A stretch of DNA of 12,263 bases from CALEUX01 sp964608615 (GCA_964608615.1 CAZSQG010000097.1:1-12263); one strand, 5' to 3'. Counted from the first letter of the stretch, positions 1 through 7,484 are shown. A program made the numbers and translations. Notes: generated by a model from the sequence alone, not told the origin.

Positions 1-149
1 ACGAAGAGCACAAAGTGAGTACAAGGTTTTCTTTTTTTTCTTAGTGAACTTTGTGGCTTAGTGGGAAAAACTAATCCCACAAAGGCACGAAGGACACAAA
101 GGTTTTTTTGTTTTTTTCTTCGTGCACTTAGTGTCTTAGTGGGGAAAAT
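1..149. repeat. Two-copy cacgaag/cttagtg interspersed repeat
   Basis: Two similar units lie in direct orientation, about 1-66 and 86-149. Each has the order acgaag, cacaaag, a T-rich middle, then cttagtg and a final gtggg(g)aaaa. In the second unit cacgaag (86-92) faces cttcgtg (118-124), so it can fold back on itself. Between the units gtggga (61-66) faces tcccac (75-80). Short cacgaag/cacaaag/cttagtg repeats of this kind are scattered between genes in many Bacteroidota and other environmental genomes; that is general knowledge, not a search result. The first unit may begin before the window. No function is established. Confidence 0.7.
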
Positions 150-152
150 ATA

Positions 153-284
153 CTACATCTCATAGACTTTTTTGAGTAATCCGGGGCCAAGGTTTTTGTA
201 AACCAGATAGGCACAATGTATAATCTACCTGCCAATTTCTTCGGTTTCATAATTAACAGGAGTGAATTCGCCTTGAATAATCAT
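153..284 (-). pseudogene. Decayed fragment of a GxxExxxR-family (PDDEXK_3-like) gene
   Basis: Read on the minus strand from an ATG at 282-284, one frame encodes a short leader ending ETEEIGR. It then meets a TAG stop (225-227) and continues in the same frame as IIHCAYLVYKNLGPGLL followed by KKVYEM, up to a second TAG at 153-155. The block resembles the N-terminus of GxxExxxR proteins (PDDEXK_3 family), which typically read EIGxxIIxxAxxVHxxLGPGLLExVYE. Intact members are roughly 120-135 residues, so only about the first third remains, with an in-frame stop inside the conserved part. The lysine where the family usually has glutamate (GLLKKVYE) fits decay. The fragment ends three bases short of the repeat at 1-149. 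The assignment rests on remembered family consensus. Confidence 0.62.
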
Positions 285-367
285 GTTTTATTATAAAATA
301 CAGCAAGTTTTAATTAATAATCAAAGTGTTTTTTTGTGTAACAATGCAGATTAGACGCAAATTCCGT

Positions 368-375
368 TAATTTTG
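368..375 (+). promoter_or_regulatory. Possible -7 promoter element for glnS
   Basis: TAATTTTG matches the Bacteroidota sigma-ABfr -7 consensus TAnnTTTG and lies 25 bases before the glnS ATG. No TTG sits at the expected -33 distance, so this rests on one half of the promoter in AT-rich DNA. Confidence 0.35.
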
Positions 376-400
376 CAGAATAGTTAAATATTTTGTTGTT

Positions 401-2176
401 ATGAGTACTGAAGCATTGGAGCCTATTGAAGGTGAGGTAAAAGGGAATTTTATTTATCAGGAAATTGATAAAGATCTGTCCGAAGGTAAAAACAGTAAGA
501 AGGTTCTTACTCGTTTTCCACCTGAACCCAATGGTTATTTGCATATAGGACATGCCAAATCCATCTGTCTTAACTTTGGAATTGCTGAGCATTATAATGC
601 AGGGTGTAACTTGCGGTTCGACGATACCAACCCTGTTAAGGAGGAAACCGAGTATATCAACTCCATTTTGGAAGATGTGAAGTGGCTTGGTTTTAAATGG
701 AATGGAGACGTTAGGTACGCCTCCGATTATTTTGATCAATTGCATTTATGGGCTATTAAGCTCATAAAAAATGGGAAAGCATACGTTTGCGATCTAACTG
801 CCGAGGAGATTGCAGCTCAGAAAGGTACTCCTACCGAATCAGGAAAGGAAAGTCCTTACCGGAATCGATCGGTAGAAGAAAACCTGGATCTTTTTGAGCG
901 CATGAAAANNNNNNNNNNTTTTCGTGACCGTACACCTGCCGAAAACCTTGATCTGTTTCAACGGATGGCTGCCGGGGAGTTTGATGAAGGTTCCAAAGTT
1001 TTAAGGGCCAAAATCGATATGGCATCGCCTAATATGCACATGCGTGATCCCATTATGTACCGGATCATCCATAAGGCGCACCATCGCTCGGGTGATAAAT
1101 GGTGTATTTACCCGATGTACGATTTTACACATGGTCAGAGCGATTTTATCGAAGGAATAACTCATTCAATTTGCACTCTTGAGTTTGAAGTGCATCGTCC
1201 ATTGTATTATTGGTTTCTTGATCAGATCCTTGATGGAGAGCCTACTCCGGATGTTAGGCCTAGGCAAATTGAGTTTGCACGTTTAAATATTAACTATACA
1301 GTGATGAGCAAGCGAAAGCTGCTCGAATTGGTACAGAAAGGAATTGTTTCGGGATGGGACGATCCACGAATGCCAACCATCTCGGGATTACGCCGAAGGG
1401 GTTATACGCCTGAGTCGATACGTCTTTTTGCCGATAAGGTTGGTATAGCAAGGCGCGACAATGTTATTGACGTGGCATTATTGGAGTATTGTGTCCGTGA
1501 GGACCTCAACAAACGCGTTATGCGTGTTAATGCCGTCCTTGATCCTATTAAGTTGGTAATAACCAACTATCCCGAAGACAAGGTGGAGATGCTAGAAACT
1601 ATCAATAATCCCGAAGACGATAGCATGGGAGTGAGAGTTATGCCTTTCAGTCGTGAGATTTATATCGAACGTGATGACTTTATGGAAGAGCCATCAAAGA
1701 AATTCTTCCGTCTGGGTCCTGGCCTTGAAGTGAGATTAAAGAGTGCATATATTATCAAATGCGAAAGTTTTAAAAAGGATGACAAGGGTAACATTACCGA
1801 GGTTAGTTGCTCATATGATCCTGAAACACGTAGTGGAATGCCAAACAGCGATCGTAAGGTTAAAGGTACTTTACACTGGGTATCGGCCCGTCATTGCATC
1901 GATGGTGAAGTAAGGCTTTACGACCGGTTGTTTAAGGATGAAGAGCCTGATGGCCATAAAGATGTTGATTTTAAGGAGTTCTTAAACCCTGATTCGCTTA
2001 AAGTCCTGGTTAATTGTAAGTTTGAACCTGGACTGGCAGCTTTGAAGCCACTCGATAAGGTTCAGTTTCAACGATTAGGTTATTTCTGTGTTGATCCGGA
2101 TTCAACGAAGGGCAAGCTGGTGTTCAATAAAACAGTTGGGCTAAAAGACAGCTGGTCAAGGATGGTGAATAAATAA
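401..2176 (+). CDS. glnS: Glutamine--tRNA ligase (GlnRS), interrupted by an N join
   Basis: Class I aminoacyl-tRNA synthetase that attaches glutamine to tRNA-Gln in the cytoplasm. The HIGH-type signature lies in PPEPNGYLHIGHAKS (residues 40-54) and the KMSKS-type signature is VMSKR (301-305). CIYPMYDFTH, THSICTLEF and GWDDPRMPTISGLRRRGYT are GlnRS-typical, and the C-terminal anticodon-binding beta-barrel part runs to the end (DRKVKGTLHWVSA, FNKTVGLKDSW). As written it is 591 residues, against about 555-580 for the family. The ten Ns at 909-918 fall at residues 170-173. The protein on either side reads as the same family segment twice (YRNRSVEENLDLFERMK, then FRDRTPAENLDLFQRMA), so about 21 residues look surplus and the join is probably an overlap, not missing sequence. 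The frame continues through the Ns only because of the placeholder length. It is followed by a convergent unit beyond a palindrome. Confidence 0.95.
   Translation: MSTEALEPIEGEVKGNFIYQEIDKDLSEGKNSKKVLTRFPPEPNGYLHIGHAKSICLNFGIAEHYNAGCNLRFDDTNPVKEETEYINSILEDVKWLGFKWNGDVRYASDYFDQLHLWAIKLIKNGKAYVCDLTAEEIAAQKGTPTESGKESPYRNRSVEENLDLFERMKXXXXFRDRTPAENLDLFQRMAAGEFDEGSKVLRAKIDMASPNMHMRDPIMYRIIHKAHHRSGDKWCIYPMYDFTHGQSDFIEGITHSICTLEFEVHRPLYYWFLDQILDGEPTPDVRPRQIEFARLNINYTVMSKRKLLELVQKGIVSGWDDPRMPTISGLRRRGYTPESIRLFADKVGIARRDNVIDVALLEYCVREDLNKRVMRVNAVLDPIKLVITNYPEDKVEMLETINNPEDDSMGVRVMPFSREIYIERDDFMEEPSKKFFRLGPGLEVRLKSAYIIKCESFKKDDKGNITEVSCSYDPETRSGMPNSDRKVKGTLHWVSARHCIDGEVRLYDRLFKDEEPDGHKDVDFKEFLNPDSLKVLVNCKFEPGLAALKPLDKVQFQRLGYFCVDPDSTKGKLVFNKTVGLKDSWSRMVNK
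909..918. other. Ten-N scaffold join inside glnS
   Basis: A run of exactly ten Ns is a conventional placeholder for a gap of unknown size. Because the flanks encode homologous copies of the same 17 residues, the two contigs probably overlap in gene coordinates but differ in sequence. Confidence 0.9.
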
Positions 2177-2182
2177 TATAAA

Positions 2183-2265
2183 AAGAGGTTGTCTCAAAAG
2201 TTCAAAATATTACACTGCAAAGTTTGCATTCATGGCGGTTAAAATTTCTTTTGAGACAACCCCTT
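2183..2265. terminator. 83-bp palindromic element, probable bidirectional terminator
   Basis: The arms 2183-2200 (aagaggttgtctcaaaag) and 2248-2265 (cttttgagacaacccctt) pair over 18 positions with one mismatch, enclosing 47 bases. Seven of the nine bases after the right arm are T, and the minus-strand reading ends in cctcttttttata, so both transcripts would leave the stem into a U-rich tract. It sits between the ends of convergent genes, 6 bases from the glnS stop and 5 from the stop of the gene at 2271. This position fits a shared terminator. The long arms and sizeable interior also resemble a small palindromic repeat or MITE; no clear target-site duplication is visible. Confidence 0.72.
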
Positions 2266-2270
2266 GTTTT

Positions 2271-2879
2271 TTATTTGCAGGCTTCGTATTCTCTGGCAAT
2301 TTTAAGAAACAGATTAACGCGCATTTGATCACTCGAAATCATCCCTACTGAATAGTCTTTGTCTTTGCTTGCAAGTTTAGATGCCAAATCAGGACATTGG
2401 GTTACATATTTGGCTATTTTCCTGGAAGGCATGAATTTTAGATCTCCAACAGGAAGAGCTTGTCCAACCTCATGCATAAAAACGTAATAACTGGTGGTTA
2501 TTTCTGCGTTATTGTTAACTGCTATAATGGCCTGTGTTTCGCTTTTGTAAACCTGTATTTTTGTGCAATCTGGATTTAAAAGCTGCGCAAACATATATCC
2601 TTTGTCGGTCAATGAAATGGCATCTTTGGCAAGAATAGTTTTAAACACCATATCGCCTATCTGAAATCCAATCATTTCTTCAGGTCTTAATTTGTCATCT
2701 CTTCCTGTCTGCACCAGGCGCACGTGTCCGGGATACGACAGAGAATAGTAGAGGTCACCCTCAATAATTGAACTGTCTTTTAATGTTATAGTGCCATTGT
2801 CGCGATAGTGAACAAAATCCTGAGATGATACCGTTAAGGTTATCAGGAGCATGGCAATCACGAAAGTGATTTTTTGCAT
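2271..2879 (-). CDS. Exported protein of unknown function
   Basis: A 202-residue protein with a clear Sec signal peptide: MQK, then a hydrophobic core to about residue 17, and a probable cleavage VSS^QDF (19/20), the Q at +1 being common in Bacteroidota. The mature part begins with a segment of probable beta strands (ITLKDSSIIEGDLYY; RLVQTGRDDKLRPEEMIGFQIGD) similar in style to Bacteroidota proteins that pair a short strand-rich repeat with a PEE(V/I)xGFxIG-like motif. A more helical C-terminal half follows. Cysteines are at 105, 162 and 201; no lipobox and no catalytic motif is evident. It starts 27 bases after the gltX stop on the same strand, so it is probably transcribed with gltX, although a functional tie is not implied. 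It is likely periplasmic. I do not recognise a named family with confidence. Confidence 0.85.
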   Translation of the reverse strand: MQKITFVIAMLLITLTVSSQDFVHYRDNGTITLKDSSIIEGDLYYSLSYPGHVRLVQTGRDDKLRPEEMIGFQIGDMVFKTILAKDAISLTDKGYMFAQLLNPDCTKIQVYKSETQAIIAVNNNAEITTSYYVFMHEVGQALPVGDLKFMPSRKIAKYVTQCPDLASKLASKDKDYSVGMISSDQMRVNLFLKIAREYEACK

Positions 2880-2906
2880 TTGATTGGATTTTAGTTAAGC
2901 TATAAA

Positions 2907-4431
2907 TTAGTGAACGGGTAAACTATCAATGGCCATGGTTATGCGTTTTATGGTTTCATCTTTGCCCAGGAGTTCAACTATGGTGAAAAGATCGGGACCA
3001 AAGCTTCCACCAACTAAAACCAGGCGTAAAGTGTTCATGATATTACCAAAGTTTTGTCCATTGGCAGTAATCAACTCCGAAGCCGCTTCTTTAAGCGGTG
3101 CAGCCATCCAACTATCTTGTTTTTTAAACATGATGGCCAATTCCTTCATAAATTCAGGCACTCCTTCTTTCCATCGTTTTTGCACTACTTTTTCGTCGTA
3201 TTTTGATGGAGCCTCAAAGAAAAAGGATGTNNNNNNNNNNAACAAAAGTAACGCGTTCTTTAACTAATCCAACAATGGTTTCCAGTGCTTCACAATTTAA
3301 TTGTATGCCTTTTTGCCTGACTACTGGCATAAAAAGCTCCGAAAGTTGCGCATTGTTTTTCCTGATCAGATATTGATGATTAAACCACCTTGCTTTATCG
3401 GGATCGAAACGGGCTCCTGATTTATTAACTCTTTCCAGGGTAAAGAGTTCGGAAAGCTCCTGCAGATTAAAAATTTCCTGTTCAGTGCCCGGATTCCAGC
3501 CAAGTAAAGCAAGAAGATTGTTAACTGCTTCGGGGAAATAACCCGACTCGCGATAGCCCGATGATATTTCGCCTTGGGGAGAGGTGTATTGTAAGGGGAA
3601 TACCGGGAATCCTTCTTTATCGCCGTCGCGTTTGCTGAGCTTACCCTTTCCGCTGGGTTTTAGAATCAATGGTAAATGTGCAAATTGCGGCATAGTCTCT
3701 TCCCACCCAAAAGCTCTGTACATCATAACATGCAACGGGAGCGATGGAAGCCATTCCTCACCTCTAATCACATGAGATATTTCCATTAAATGATCGTCAA
3801 CAATATTTGCCAGGTGATAAGTGGGCAAGCCATCAGATGATTTATACAGCACCTTGTCGTCTAGGGTGTTAGTATTAAACGAAACGCTGCCTCTAATCAG
3901 GTCGTTGGCTTTGACATCAACATTTTCAGGCATCTTAAACCGAATAACATATGGAGTCCCGGTTGCTAGTCGTTGCTTAGTTTCAGCATCTGACAGGCTT
4001 AATGAATTTACAAGGTTGTTTCGTGTGGATATTCCGTATGCAAAGGTTTTTTTGTCAGCTTCGTATTGGGTACGCAATGCATCAAGTTCTTCGGTGGTGT
4101 CAAAAGCATAATAGGCCCAGTTTAGCTTGAGGAGTAGTTCGGCATAGGTCCAATATATTTCTTTACGTTGCGATTGCTTATATGGGCCAAACGGGCCGCC
4201 TTCAGTCACGCCTTCATCAACTTTAAGGCCAAGCCACTGAAGCGATTCATTTATATATTCCTCTGCACCCGGAACAAATCGGGTACTGTCGGTATCCTCA
4301 ATGCGAAGAATAAATTTACCACCATGTTTTTTAGCAAAAAGATAGTTGAAGAGTGCGGTACGAACCCCGCCAATATGAAGTGGTCCTGTTGGGCTTGGTG
4401 CAAAACGCACACGAACGTTGGTGCTGGCCAT
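2907..4431 (-). CDS. gltX: Glutamate--tRNA ligase (GluRS), split by an N gap
   Basis: Class I synthetase that charges tRNA-Glu. The N-terminus RVRFAPSPTGPLHIGG (residues 7-22) holds the HIGH-type motif, and KLSKRDGD (264-271) is the KMSKS-type motif. FILRIEDTDSTR, YHLANIVDDHLMEISHVIRG and EEWLPSLPLH are also GluRS-typical. The ATG at 4429-4431 is chosen because the conserved region starts directly after it; the TTG five codons upstream adds only MSKKN from an A-rich leader. The part before the Ns is 397 whole codons ending KERVTFV, and the part after is 107 codons plus stop beginning TSFFFEAP. Ten Ns break the frame, but any multiple of three restores it; about six residues (a DFW-containing stretch) are expected from the family, giving about 510 residues. 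The zinc-binding cysteines of E. coli GluRS are not seen. Both pieces therefore belong to one intact gene, not a pseudogene. Confidence 0.95.
3231..3240. other. Ten-N scaffold gap inside gltX
   Basis: A ten-N placeholder. Its nominal length produces an artificial frameshift; the flanking codons end and restart exactly on codon boundaries of the same gene, so the true gap should be a multiple of three, probably about 18 bases. Confidence 0.9.
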
Positions 4432-4443
4432 ATTTTTTTTTGA

Positions 4444-4451
4444 CAAAGATA
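4444..4451 (-). promoter_or_regulatory. Possible -7 promoter element for gltX
   Basis: On the minus strand this reads TATCTTTG, an exact match to TAnnTTTG, 12 bases before the gltX ATG. It implies a very short leader of about 6-10 bases. No TTG lies at the expected -33 spacing. Confidence 0.42.
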
Positions 4452-4510
4452 AACAATACTCATTTAAATGTGGTCATCCAATTATAGGTACTCTTGTTAA
4501 TATTCATGCC

Positions 4511-4565
4511 GTTTACATAAAAACAGAGGCGATGCTAATAGCACCGCCTCCATTTTTATGTAAAC
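4511..4565 (-). terminator. 25-bp hairpin after the ribonucleotide reductase gene
   Basis: Arms 4511-4535 and 4541-4565 enclose a 5-base loop. On the minus strand all 25 positions pair: 13 plus 10 blocks that are Watson-Crick apart from one G-U, joined by two further G-U pairs. On the plus strand those three positions become C-A mismatches. The strand bias in pairing indicates selection on the minus-strand RNA, that is, the transcript ending at 4579, 13 bases before the hairpin. There is no U tract after the stem, so it may act as a 3'-end stabiliser instead of a classical terminator. Confidence 0.75.
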
Positions 4566-4578
4566 AAACAAAATAAAA

Positions 4579-7140
4579 TCATCCACATTTTGAAGATCCG
4601 CAACTGGTGCAAATCAAACAACCTTCCTGGTAAACCAGCGAATCGGAGCCACAGTTTTCGCAATGGCCTTTTTGTACTTTGGTTCCGTTGGGTATATATT
4701 TTTTAAGAGCGCGTTCAACTCCGTTTTTCCAGTTATTGATACTTTCGTTGTCGAGTTGTAATCCGGCTACAAGGTGCAATACTCCTTCAATTGGCATGCC
4801 ATGGCGAAGTACACCTGAAATCAATTTGGCATAGTTCCAGAATTCCTTGTTGAATTTGTATGAAAGACCCTCAATGGTTGTTTTATAGCCCCTTTTATTA
4901 ACATATTGAAAGTCATAACGAGAAGTGCCATCTTCATCATAATTCTTAATAATGCTTCCTTTTAAAACCGATTTAGGAACCAATATACCTTCATCGTCAT
5001 CGGCGAATCCTGTAAAAATTTCATAAGGTCGTCCATCTAAAAGGCCAACAAAAGCAATCCATTTTTCTTTGTTATTTTGGAACCGAACCACATCGGTTTC
5101 CAGAATCTGTGGACGTTTTTTGGGGAATTTAGAAAGATCCTCCTCTTTTTTCTCACCATCATTAGCCACAAGAACACCTGAACGCGATCCATCGCGATAA
5201 ACGGTAACACCCTTACAACCGCTCTTCCATGCTTCAATGTAAAGTTGACCAACCAGTTCCTCTGTTGCGTTATTTGGAAGGTTAATGGTTACGCTGATGG
5301 AGTGATCAACCCATTTTTGGATGGCTCCTTGCATGCGAACTTTGCTCATCCAGTCCACATCATTAGACGTAGCCTTGTAATAGGGCGATTTTTCAATCAG
5401 ATCATCCAACTCTTCCTGCGAATAGTTTTTTGTTGTGTCATAACCATTGGCTTCCATCCAGAGTATGAATTTATGATGGAAAACAATATATTCTTCCCAG
5501 CTGTCGCCAAGCTCGTCGATAAAATCAACGCGGGTTTCAGGATCATTGGGATTAACTTTTCTTCGGCGTTTGTAAACAGGAAGAAACACAGGCTCTATAC
5601 CACTTGATGTCTGAGTCATTAAGCTTGTGGTTCCTGTAGGCGCAATTGTAAGTAAAGCAATGTTACGGCGTCCTACGCGCGACATTTTTTCATAAAGTAC
5701 CGGATCAGCATTTTTTAAACGTTGTATAAAAGGGTTGTTTTTTTCACGTTCGGTACTGTACATGGGAAATGGTCCGCGTTCAACTGCCATGTCAACAGAG
5801 GTGTTGTAAGCAGCCAGAGCAAGATTTTTATGCACTTCGGTAGAGAAATCTGTTGCAATATCGCTTCCATAGCGCAAGCCAAGAGCGGCTAGCATGTCGC
5901 CTTCGCCGGTTATACCCACACCGGTGCGTCGTCCTTCGTTAGCTTTGCGACTGATATTTAACCAAAGGTTTCGTTCAACCCTTTTTACTTCATCTGTTTC
6001 GGGATCCTTATCAATTTTTCTTACAATGGCATCAATTTTTTCAAGCTCCAGATCAATGATGTCATCCATTATGCGTTGAGCATATCCAACATGCTTTTTA
6101 AATAAATCGAAATTAAACTTTGCATTTGTTTTAAATGGATTTTCTACATACGAGTATAGGTTTACGGCTATAAGGCGGCAACTGTCGTATGGGCAAAGTG
6201 GAATTTCGCCACAGGGATTGGTGCTTACGGTGCGGTAACCCAAATCGGCATAGCAATCGGGAACTGATTCACGTATGATAGTATCCCAGAAAAGGATGCC
6301 CGGTTCAGCTGATTTCCATGCATTATGTACAATTTTCGACCACAATGAAAGGGCATCAATCTCTTTACTGTACTTTGGGTTTTTTGAGTCAACGGGATAT
6401 TGTTGAACGTAAGGTTTTTCATTAACTATAGAAAGCATGAAATCATCGTCAATTTTGACCGAAACGTTGGCGCCTGTAATTTTGCCCTGCTCCATTTTTG
6501 CATCGATAAATTTCTCCGAATCGGGATGTTTTATCGAGACGCTAAGCATCAGCGCACCTCTGCGTCCATCCTGAGCAACTTCGCGAGTAGAGTTGGAGAA
6601 GCGTTCCATAAAAGGTACGATCCCGGTTGATGTAAGGGCTGAGTTTTTTACCGGTGAACCTTTGGGGCGAATGTGTGAAAGATCGTGACCAACACCACCT
6701 CTGCGTTTCATTAATTGCACCTGTTCCTGATCTGTTTTCATTATTCCGCCATATGAGTCGGATTGTCCATCATCGCCAATAACAAAACAGTTTGATAAGG
6801 AAGCTATTTGATAATTGTTTCCAATGCCGGCCATTGGACCACCTTGTGGAATGATGTATTTGAAATTACGGAGTAACTCAAAAATCTCCTCTTCCGGTAG
6901 CGGGTTTGGATACTTCTTCTCAATTCTTGATATTTCGCGTACCAGTCTCCAATGCAAGTCATCAGGAGTTAATTCATATAGATTGCCGTCCGAATCTTTT
7001 AGTGCGTATTTATTTACCCAAACGCGGGCAGCCAATTCATCGTTCTTAAAATAATTTAATGCTGCCTGAAAGGCCTCATCGTTTGTGTAAGTTTTTTCAG
7101 TACTCGTTTCGGAATTCTTGTGCAATGCTGTTACTTCCAT
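4579..7140 (-). CDS. nrdJ: Adenosylcobalamin-dependent (class II) ribonucleotide reductase
   Basis: Reduces ribonucleotides to deoxyribonucleotides using a radical generated from coenzyme B12, supplying DNA precursors without oxygen or a second subunit. The 853-residue protein has the class II layout: LSNCFVI (redox Cys118), MKRRGGVGHDLSHIRP (144-159), NPCGEIPLCPYDSC with thiyl Cys310, Glu312 and second redox Cys321 eleven residues on, EGRRTGVGITGEGDML (402-417), and the phosphate-binding APTGTTSLMTQTSSG (500-514). A TSCPD-like region at about 685-800 and a C-terminal zinc-ribbon-like tail (Cys827, 830, 841, 844, 847, 852) mark the NrdJ_Z type. Cys316 in the active-site loop is an additional cysteine. 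I chose the ATG at 7138-7140 because the 38 residues an upstream TTG would add are low-complexity, AT-rich and unlike the family. No ATP-cone is evident at the N-terminus. It is a single-gene unit with a hairpin after it. Confidence 0.95.
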   Translation of the reverse strand: MEVTALHKNSETSTEKTYTNDEAFQAALNYFKNDELAARVWVNKYALKDSDGNLYELTPDDLHWRLVREISRIEKKYPNPLPEEEIFELLRNFKYIIPQGGPMAGIGNNYQIASLSNCFVIGDDGQSDSYGGIMKTDQEQVQLMKRRGGVGHDLSHIRPKGSPVKNSALTSTGIVPFMERFSNSTREVAQDGRRGALMLSVSIKHPDSEKFIDAKMEQGKITGANVSVKIDDDFMLSIVNEKPYVQQYPVDSKNPKYSKEIDALSLWSKIVHNAWKSAEPGILFWDTIIRESVPDCYADLGYRTVSTNPCGEIPLCPYDSCRLIAVNLYSYVENPFKTNAKFNFDLFKKHVGYAQRIMDDIIDLELEKIDAIVRKIDKDPETDEVKRVERNLWLNISRKANEGRRTGVGITGEGDMLAALGLRYGSDIATDFSTEVHKNLALAAYNTSVDMAVERGPFPMYSTEREKNNPFIQRLKNADPVLYEKMSRVGRRNIALLTIAPTGTTSLMTQTSSGIEPVFLPVYKRRRKVNPNDPETRVDFIDELGDSWEEYIVFHHKFILWMEANGYDTTKNYSQEELDDLIEKSPYYKATSNDVDWMSKVRMQGAIQKWVDHSISVTINLPNNATEELVGQLYIEAWKSGCKGVTVYRDGSRSGVLVANDGEKKEEDLSKFPKKRPQILETDVVRFQNNKEKWIAFVGLLDGRPYEIFTGFADDDEGILVPKSVLKGSIIKNYDEDGTSRYDFQYVNKRGYKTTIEGLSYKFNKEFWNYAKLISGVLRHGMPIEGVLHLVAGLQLDNESINNWKNGVERALKKYIPNGTKVQKGHCENCGSDSLVYQEGCLICTSCGSSKCG

Positions 7141-7234
7141 GATGACTTTTTTTAATCTGCTGTTAAGATGAAGGTTAATATTTTTGATTTGATAAATTTC
7201 GTGACTGCAAGATATAGAAGGTTCTTTCTTTTGG

Positions 7235-7242
7235 CAAATATA
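7235..7242 (-). promoter_or_regulatory. Possible -7 promoter element for ribonucleotide reductase
   Basis: The minus strand reads TATATTTG, matching TAnnTTTG, 94 bases before the chosen ATG. This would give a leader of about 85-90 bases. No TTG is at the expected -33 position, so support is partial. Confidence 0.33.
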
Positions 7243-7371
7243 TTTTATTAACAAATGAGGGAAGTTGTCTAAAATGGAATGGCAAAATAATGATAGTCAG
7301 ATGTATAACGTTGTTGATGATGTGTAGAAGTTTTCCAAAAAAAAAAGTTTTTGGTTTTTTCTTATTTTTAA

Positions 7372-7388
7372 TTTCCAATATGTGGAAA
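7372..7388. promoter_or_regulatory. Palindrome TTTCCA-N5-TGGAAA, copy 1
   Basis: A 17-base interrupted palindrome (tttcca, atatg, tggaaa) sharing the TTCCA-N5-TGGAA core and spacing with a second copy centred 96 bases to the right. It is a candidate dimeric regulator site; the binding protein is unknown. Confidence 0.35.
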
Positions 7389-7467
7389 CAACTCAAGGCT
7401 GAAAATATTGATTAACGAACGGAATTATATAATAATTAACACTCTGAAACAGGCAAAAAAAAATACA

Positions 7468-7484
7468 ATTCCAAAAAATGGAAT
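7468..7484. promoter_or_regulatory. Palindrome ATTCCA-N5-TGGAAT, copy 2
   Basis: A 17-base interrupted palindrome (attcca, aaaaa, tggaat) with the same TTCCA-N5-TGGAA core as copy 1. Identical half-site and spacer length in a divergent promoter region suggest one regulator, but AT-rich sequence makes chance matches fairly likely. Confidence 0.35.

Noticed and set aside
1..149. CRISPR array
   Set aside because: Only two diverged units, with no regular unique spacers and no cas genes.
314..745. 143-codon minus-strand frame opposite glnS
   Set aside because: Antisense shadow of a clearly conserved gene; no protein-like motifs.
5245..5607. 120-codon plus-strand frame opposite the ribonucleotide reductase gene
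   Set aside because: Antisense shadow; composition follows the reverse of the real codons.
7141..7254. N-terminal extension of the ribonucleotide reductase to a TTG at 7254
   Set aside because: The added 38 residues are AT-rich and unlike the family; the ATG at 7140 gives the usual length and layout.
7274..7327. Seventeen-residue frame starting MEWQNNDSQ on the plus strand
   Set aside because: No ribosome binding site, no similarity that I recognise; expected by chance.
7141..7400. Cobalamin riboswitch before the B12-dependent reductase
   Set aside because: No B12-box-like sequence or fitting helices seen; the likely leader is under 100 bases.
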